The position numbers and the translations under genes are program-made. DNA of 54,408 bases from TWA4 sp964613155 (lineage in GTDB: Bacteria; Bacillota; Clostridia; Lachnospirales; Lachnospiraceae). This document shows positions 50,803 to 54,408 of the stretch, piece by piece; position 1 is the first letter of the stretch; the number at the start of each line of letters is the position of its first letter. The stretch is from NCBI GenBank assembly GCA_964613155.1, contig CAZTHP010000005.1:1-54408 (forward strand). Reading direction: 5' to 3'. The notes below the pieces were generated by a model. That model worked only from the letters and a program-made list of their open reading frames with translations, made no database searches and was not told the DNA's origin.

Positions 50803-52182
50803 TTATTCATTTCTGGGAAATTGAAAATGAAAGGTTGTCCCTTTTTGATAACGGCTTTCCACTGTGATTTCACCGCCATGTGCCTCAACGATCCATTTAA
50901 CCATAGAAAGCCCCAGTCCAGAACTTCCTCCATCCGATGCAGAACGCGAAGGATCGACTTGGTAGAAGCGTTCCCATATCTTAGGAAGATGCTCCTGCGA
51001 AATGCCAATCCCATCATCGCGAATATGTCCGAAAATCTGCCCTTCTTTTCCAATCAGACTCACCCAGATATTTCCGCCCTCTTTCCCATAAGCAACTGCA
51101 TTTTCCAAAAGATTGATAAAACAACGCATCAGCATCGTTTCATCTCCTTCTAAATACAATTCCGGCTCACAGTCTATATAAATTTGAATCCGCTTTCGTT
51201 CCGCTCGCTCCTGTTCTTCTTCCACGATCACTTCCAGCAGCTCACTCAGATTGACCATTTCCTTTTGCAGAATCGCCCGTCCCTGATCCGCACGTGATAA
51301 AGTCAAAAGCTGCGAGATCATGCCCGTCATTTTATGTGCCTGCTCAAAAATCACCTGCAAACGCTCCCGCAGTTCTTCAGATGGATTTTCATGACGCAGC
51401 GAATATTCTGCCTGCATCGCAATCACCGAAACCGGTGTGCGCAGCTCGTGCGAAACATCCGAAGTGAACTGTTTTTCCCGTTCAAATGCTTCTTGAATCC
51501 GATCAAACATCCGATCAAATGTCTGTGCTAACTGGTGAATTTCATCCTTTCCTTCCCCCAGACCAATTCGCCGTGTCAAATTTTGACTTTCTGTAATTTC
51601 TTCCGCAGCCTGCCGCATCGTTTCAATCGGTTTAAAAGCACGATATGTTACAAAATATCCACCGCCGGCGATTAAAATCACCAAAAGCGGCAGCAGCAAA
51701 ACAGCCAAATGCATAAGAGCCGTCAGACCCGTTTCCGCTTCCCGATAGGACAGCACACCTCTGACCCAAACTCCACATTCTGTCGATTTCGTTCCCAATG
51801 CCTTATAATGATCCAAACACATCCATTTTCCATCACCTTCCGCAATTTCCTGAACCTTACCATCCAAAAGCATCGGTGTTTGCTGTGTCTGCAATCCATA
51901 CGGCAGCTTTCCGCGAAGATAATTCCCACTTTCATCATAAAAGATCAGATAGACACCATCATAAAAAATATCCGCATCATCCTCCAAAACAATTCCCTGA
52001 TCACTTTCATACTCAACTTCTTCTATTCCCTCAGAAACTGCTGCCTCCAGCTTTTCCTGCATCGAATACGAGACCTGCCGACCACCAAGTAAAAAAAGTA
52101 ACCCGCAAACTGCAAAAATCAGCAGCGTCATAAATAACGTATACCAAAGGGTTACGCGGGCTTTCACGGATAACTGTTTCAT
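50803..52182 (-). CDS. membrane sensor histidine kinase
   Basis: 459 residues: span one about 11-32, extracytoplasmic domain (33-160), span two about 162-182, HAMP, HisKA with FTSDVSHELRTPVSVIAMQ (phospho-His), HATPase with INLLENAVAYGKEG, IRDDGIGIS, IWERFYQVD and GSSGLGLSMVKWIVEAHGG. It pairs with the regulator 121 bases upstream and precedes the PepSY lipoprotein gene by 110 bases. Confidence 0.93.
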   Translation of the reverse strand: MKQLSVKARVTLWYTLFMTLLIFAVCGLLFLLGGRQVSYSMQEKLEAAVSEGIEEVEYESDQGIVLEDDADIFYDGVYLIFYDESGNYLRGKLPYGLQTQQTPMLLDGKVQEIAEGDGKWMCLDHYKALGTKSTECGVWVRGVLSYREAETGLTALMHLAVLLLPLLVILIAGGGYFVTYRAFKPIETMRQAAEEITESQNLTRRIGLGEGKDEIHQLAQTFDRMFDRIQEAFEREKQFTSDVSHELRTPVSVIAMQAEYSLRHENPSEELRERLQVIFEQAHKMTGMISQLLTLSRADQGRAILQKEMVNLSELLEVIVEEEQERAERKRIQIYIDCEPELYLEGDETMLMRCFINLLENAVAYGKEGGNIWVSLIGKEGQIFGHIRDDGIGISQEHLPKIWERFYQVDPSRSASDGGSSGLGLSMVKWIVEAHGGEITVESRYQKGTTFHFQFPRNE

Positions 52183-52303
52183 AAACCTCTGTCACCTTCT
52201 CATTTCTTTTGAATAATCTGAAGCAAATGCCTACTTTCCTGCTGCTTGTTATTCATCCCCCAAAAGAGAGGGCTTTTCGCACATTCATTGTAAAATGTAA
52301 TTC

Positions 52304-52978
52304 TCATTTATTTTCCCGAAGTACATAACCCGTACCACGAATTGTATGAATTAATTTCGGTTCAAATCCCTCATCAATTTTCTTTCTCAAATATCGAATA
52401 TAGACATTGATCAGATTGGAACCACCATCATAATCATAATTCCAGATATGCTGCTCAATTTTCTCCCGTGTTAGCACAATTCCCTGATTGCGGATTAAAT
52501 ATTCCAAAATCGCAAATTCCTTACTTGAAAGTTCAATTTCCATTTCTCCGCGAAAAACCTTTCTCGCATCACAGTCCACTTTCAAATCTGCCAAAGTCAA
52601 ACAGTTATTCACATGTCCCGATGAGCGCCGGAGCATTACACGAATGCGCGCCAGTAATTCATCCAAAGCAAATGGTTTGACCAGATAATCATCTGCTCCT
52701 GCATCTAAACCTACCACCCGATCTTCAATACTGTCTTTTGCCGTTAAAAATAAAACCGGTACAACAATTTTTTCCCGCCGCAGCTGCTTCACCACATCAA
52801 TTCCATTCATCCCCGGCATCATAATATCCAAAACAATCGCATCATATTCTGCACAGCGTACAAAATCCAATACAGATAACCCGTCATAGCACGCATCCAC
52901 CGTATAATGACTCTGTTTCAATTCTTTTACGATAATATCATTTAAACTTTTTTCATCTTCTGCTACCAAAATCCGCAT
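52304..52978 (-). CDS. OmpR-type response regulator
   Basis: 224 residues. Receiver domain with AEDEKSL, phospho-acceptor Asp in AIVLDIMMPGMNG (about residue 51), LTAKD and LVKPFALDE; the winged-helix domain (about 125-222) ends RYLRKKIDEGFEPKLIHTIRG. It is first in the regulator-kinase-PepSY operon on the minus strand. The upstream DNA has two GGTATTAAnnTTAAGTT-like direct words (about 53005-53035) that could be regulator sites. Confidence 0.93.
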   Translation of the reverse strand: MRILVAEDEKSLNDIIVKELKQSHYTVDACYDGLSVLDFVRCAEYDAIVLDIMMPGMNGIDVVKQLRREKIVVPVLFLTAKDSIEDRVVGLDAGADDYLVKPFALDELLARIRVMLRRSSGHVNNCLTLADLKVDCDARKVFRGEMEIELSSKEFAILEYLIRNQGIVLTREKIEQHIWNYDYDGGSNLINVYIRYLRKKIDEGFEPKLIHTIRGTGYVLRENK

Positions 52979-53103
52979 TAAAATCCCCCTTCGTAACTTA
53001 ATATTAATACCCCGATCCTAAACTTAATACCAAAGTGAATGCGATTAAATCACTCTTTTCATTTCAATAAATATACTATGATAAAGATAGTGCGATACTG
53101 TAG

Positions 53104-53164
53104 AAAAAAAGCCGAAAGATTCTTTTCTTTGCACTATTTTCAGTTAGCAAAAAACTCTTTCGAC
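53104..53164 (-). terminator. terminator downstream of the DMT transporter gene
   Basis: On the minus strand GTCGAAAGA (53164-53156) pairs with TCTTTCGGC (53119-53111; one G.U), followed by seven T (53110-53104). It lies about 150 bases after the DMT stop, beyond a tandem repeat. Confidence 0.7.
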
Positions 53165-53205
53165 TTCTCTTATTTTCATTATTTACAGATTCTCCAGAAT
53201 TAACC

Positions 53206-53280
53206 TTGAAACTCAATGCGCTTACGAGCAACAGTTCTAGCCTTAAAACTCAATACGCTTACGAGCACACCGTTCTAGCC
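53206..53280. repeat. 37/38-bp tandem repeat after the DMT transporter gene, 2 copies
   Basis: Unit one 53206-53242 and unit two 53243-53280, both of the form TTRAAACTCAATRCGCTTAC with GTTCTAGCC ends. It lies 34 bases after the gene stop and before the terminator. Confidence 0.9.
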
Positions 53281-53313
53281 GTGTAGATTTCTTAACTCTG
53301 AAGTGTTACTATT

Positions 53314-54246
53314 TTATTTCAAATCCCCGGATTCTTTTTGGCCAATTGGAAGCTGCGCCAATACAATCGCTAAAAACATTAAAAAACAGCCTGCCATTTC
53401 TCGTACGTTTAATGCCTGCCCTAAAATAATCCAACCCGCCAGTGCCGAAACAACGGATTCCAGACACAAAATCAAAGATGCAACCGTCGGATTCATTCCC
53501 TTTTGTGCTACGATCTGCAAAGTATATGCCACGCCGCAGGAAAGAACACCGGCATATAAAATCGGCATCCAAGCTGCCAGAATATTCGTCAGCTTCGGTG
53601 TTTCCAATAAAAACATCGGAACAGCAGAAACCAAACCGCATACAAAAAACTGAATGCAGGAAATCACAACTCCATCACCTTTTGGTGAAAAATGATCAAT
53701 GATCAAAATATGGATGGAAAATAAGACCGCACAGATCAAGACCAAACCATCACCAAACGAAATCGAAAAGGAATTGCCGGTCATACACAGCAAATATAAT
53801 CCGATCACTGATAAAAATACACCAATCCAGATTACGATTGAAACCTTCTTTTTGAAAAACAGCCCGATAATTGGCACGATCACTACATAAAGTGCCGTAA
53901 TAAAACCTGCCTTTCCTACGGTCGTATAAGCAAGCCCCACCTGCTGGAAATTACTGGCCGCACACAAAGCCAGACCACAGCAAATCCCACCGATCAGCTC
54001 AGTCCGTGTCACATGCAAAGCCTCTCTCGCCGATAAACGACCTTGCTCTCCCGCCTCTCGACGAGCTCTATTTTTCAAAAAAACAATACACGGAATCAGT
54101 ACCAGACCGCCAATCAGACTTCGCGTACAATTAAATGTAAACGCCCCGACATACTCCATTCCAACACTCTGCGCCACAAAAGCAACACCCCAGATAATCG
54201 CCGTCAACAAAAGCAGCAGCGAATTTCGCATTTGTATTTTCCCCAT
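53314..54246 (-). CDS. EamA/DMT family transporter
   Basis: 310 residues with ten membrane spans in two EamA repeats (LLLLTAIIWGVAFVAQSVGM at the start; GVLSCGVAYTLQIVAQK and VSALAGWIILGQAL in the second half). Family members export amino acids or metabolites; the substrate cannot be told. ATG 54246 has GGGAG seven bases upstream and is preferred to the longer frame to 54315. Confidence 0.92.
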   Translation of the reverse strand: MGKIQMRNSLLLLLTAIIWGVAFVAQSVGMEYVGAFTFNCTRSLIGGLVLIPCIVFLKNRARREAGEQGRLSAREALHVTRTELIGGICCGLALCAASNFQQVGLAYTTVGKAGFITALYVVIVPIIGLFFKKKVSIVIWIGVFLSVIGLYLLCMTGNSFSISFGDGLVLICAVLFSIHILIIDHFSPKGDGVVISCIQFFVCGLVSAVPMFLLETPKLTNILAAWMPILYAGVLSCGVAYTLQIVAQKGMNPTVASLILCLESVVSALAGWIILGQALNVREMAGCFLMFLAIVLAQLPIGQKESGDLK

Positions 54247-54337
54247 CACTAAACTCCCTATCTTTTGATTCTTCTCTGACTTTTTCACAAGTCTTTTTTG
54301 CAACTGACACTCCAACGGCTAAAGCACGTTGGGTTCT

Positions 54338-54366
54338 TATATACATTCACTTTCAAATATACTCAA
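54338..54366 (-). promoter_or_regulatory. sigma-A promoter for the DMT transporter gene
   Basis: On the minus strand TTGAGT (54366-54361), a 17-base spacer and TATATA (54343-54338). A CCAACG/CGTTGG inverted repeat (54311-54331) lies just downstream and could be an operator or leader hairpin. Confidence 0.6.
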
Positions 54367-54408
54367 AAGCATATAAGACTAATGAGTTTCTATAAGACTT
54401 TCACGATC

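Overview
The window looks like a chromosomal segment from a spore-forming, low-to-mid GC Gram-positive bacterium of the Clostridia, most likely Lachnospirales. The reasons are sporulation genes (spoIIE, spoVT, yabP, yabQ), clostridial-type household genes (rqcP, DUF1292, VanW-like protein, mutS2, yhaM-type nuclease), Firmicutes-like ribosome binding sites and a sigma-E type promoter. A run of exactly 100 N (34724-34823) inside tilS shows this is a draft scaffold.

Layout. 1-52 is the right end of an IS200/IS605-type element whose transposon genes lie off the window. 190-9268 holds a Gx-type membrane protein, a PAP2 phosphatase, a PflX-like radical SAM protein, a solitary DUF262-HNH protein, then a minus-strand run of an inactive-looking HtrA-like protein, YhaM-type exonuclease and RlmD. 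9269-13960 is mutS2 plus a two-component system on the plus strand. 13963-22450 is minus strand: trmL, aminotransferase with Lrp-type regulator, an AIR-synthase-related protein, a VanW protein preceded by a strongly structured RNA, a 32-residue membrane peptide, nth, a B12-binding-type radical SAM protein and tRNA-Gly. 22519-28219 is a MATE pump and a corrinoid/metal ABC importer joined to cbiK and cobI. 28319-37945 holds a GH13 enzyme, ftsH, hpt, tilS, spoIIE and spoVT. 38087-43975 is a glycine-riboswitch-controlled AgcS symporter, TrkH/TrkA and murI. 44617-47178 is the plus-strand hup-rqcP-yabP-yabQ-divIC-DUF1292 cluster. The rest holds DUF362, a HAD phosphatase, a response regulator-kinase-PepSY lipoprotein operon and a DMT transporter.

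Two things stand out. First, the segment is full of short imperfect tandem repeats (15 to 54 bp units, 2 to 8 copies). Some are in frame inside household enzymes (RlmD, radical SAM, GH13, TilS, PepSY lipoprotein). Others lie next to genes, and in at least four cases (rqcP, nth, VanW, PepSY lipoprotein) the repeated unit contains the last codons and stop codon of the gene and marches into the intergenic region. The assembly gap in tilS falls in such a repeat. Second, several leaders show unusual RNA architecture: a sigma-E promoter for yabP sits inside the loop of a terminator-like hairpin that also hides the yabP ribosome binding site, and two genes (the yhaM-type gene and DUF1292) have a hairpin placed exactly between Shine-Dalgarno and start codon.

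The normally contiguous hup...divIC-spoIIE-tilS-hpt-ftsH block is split here into two oppositely oriented pieces separated by about 7 kb. No CRISPR array, prophage or complete insertion sequence is visible.
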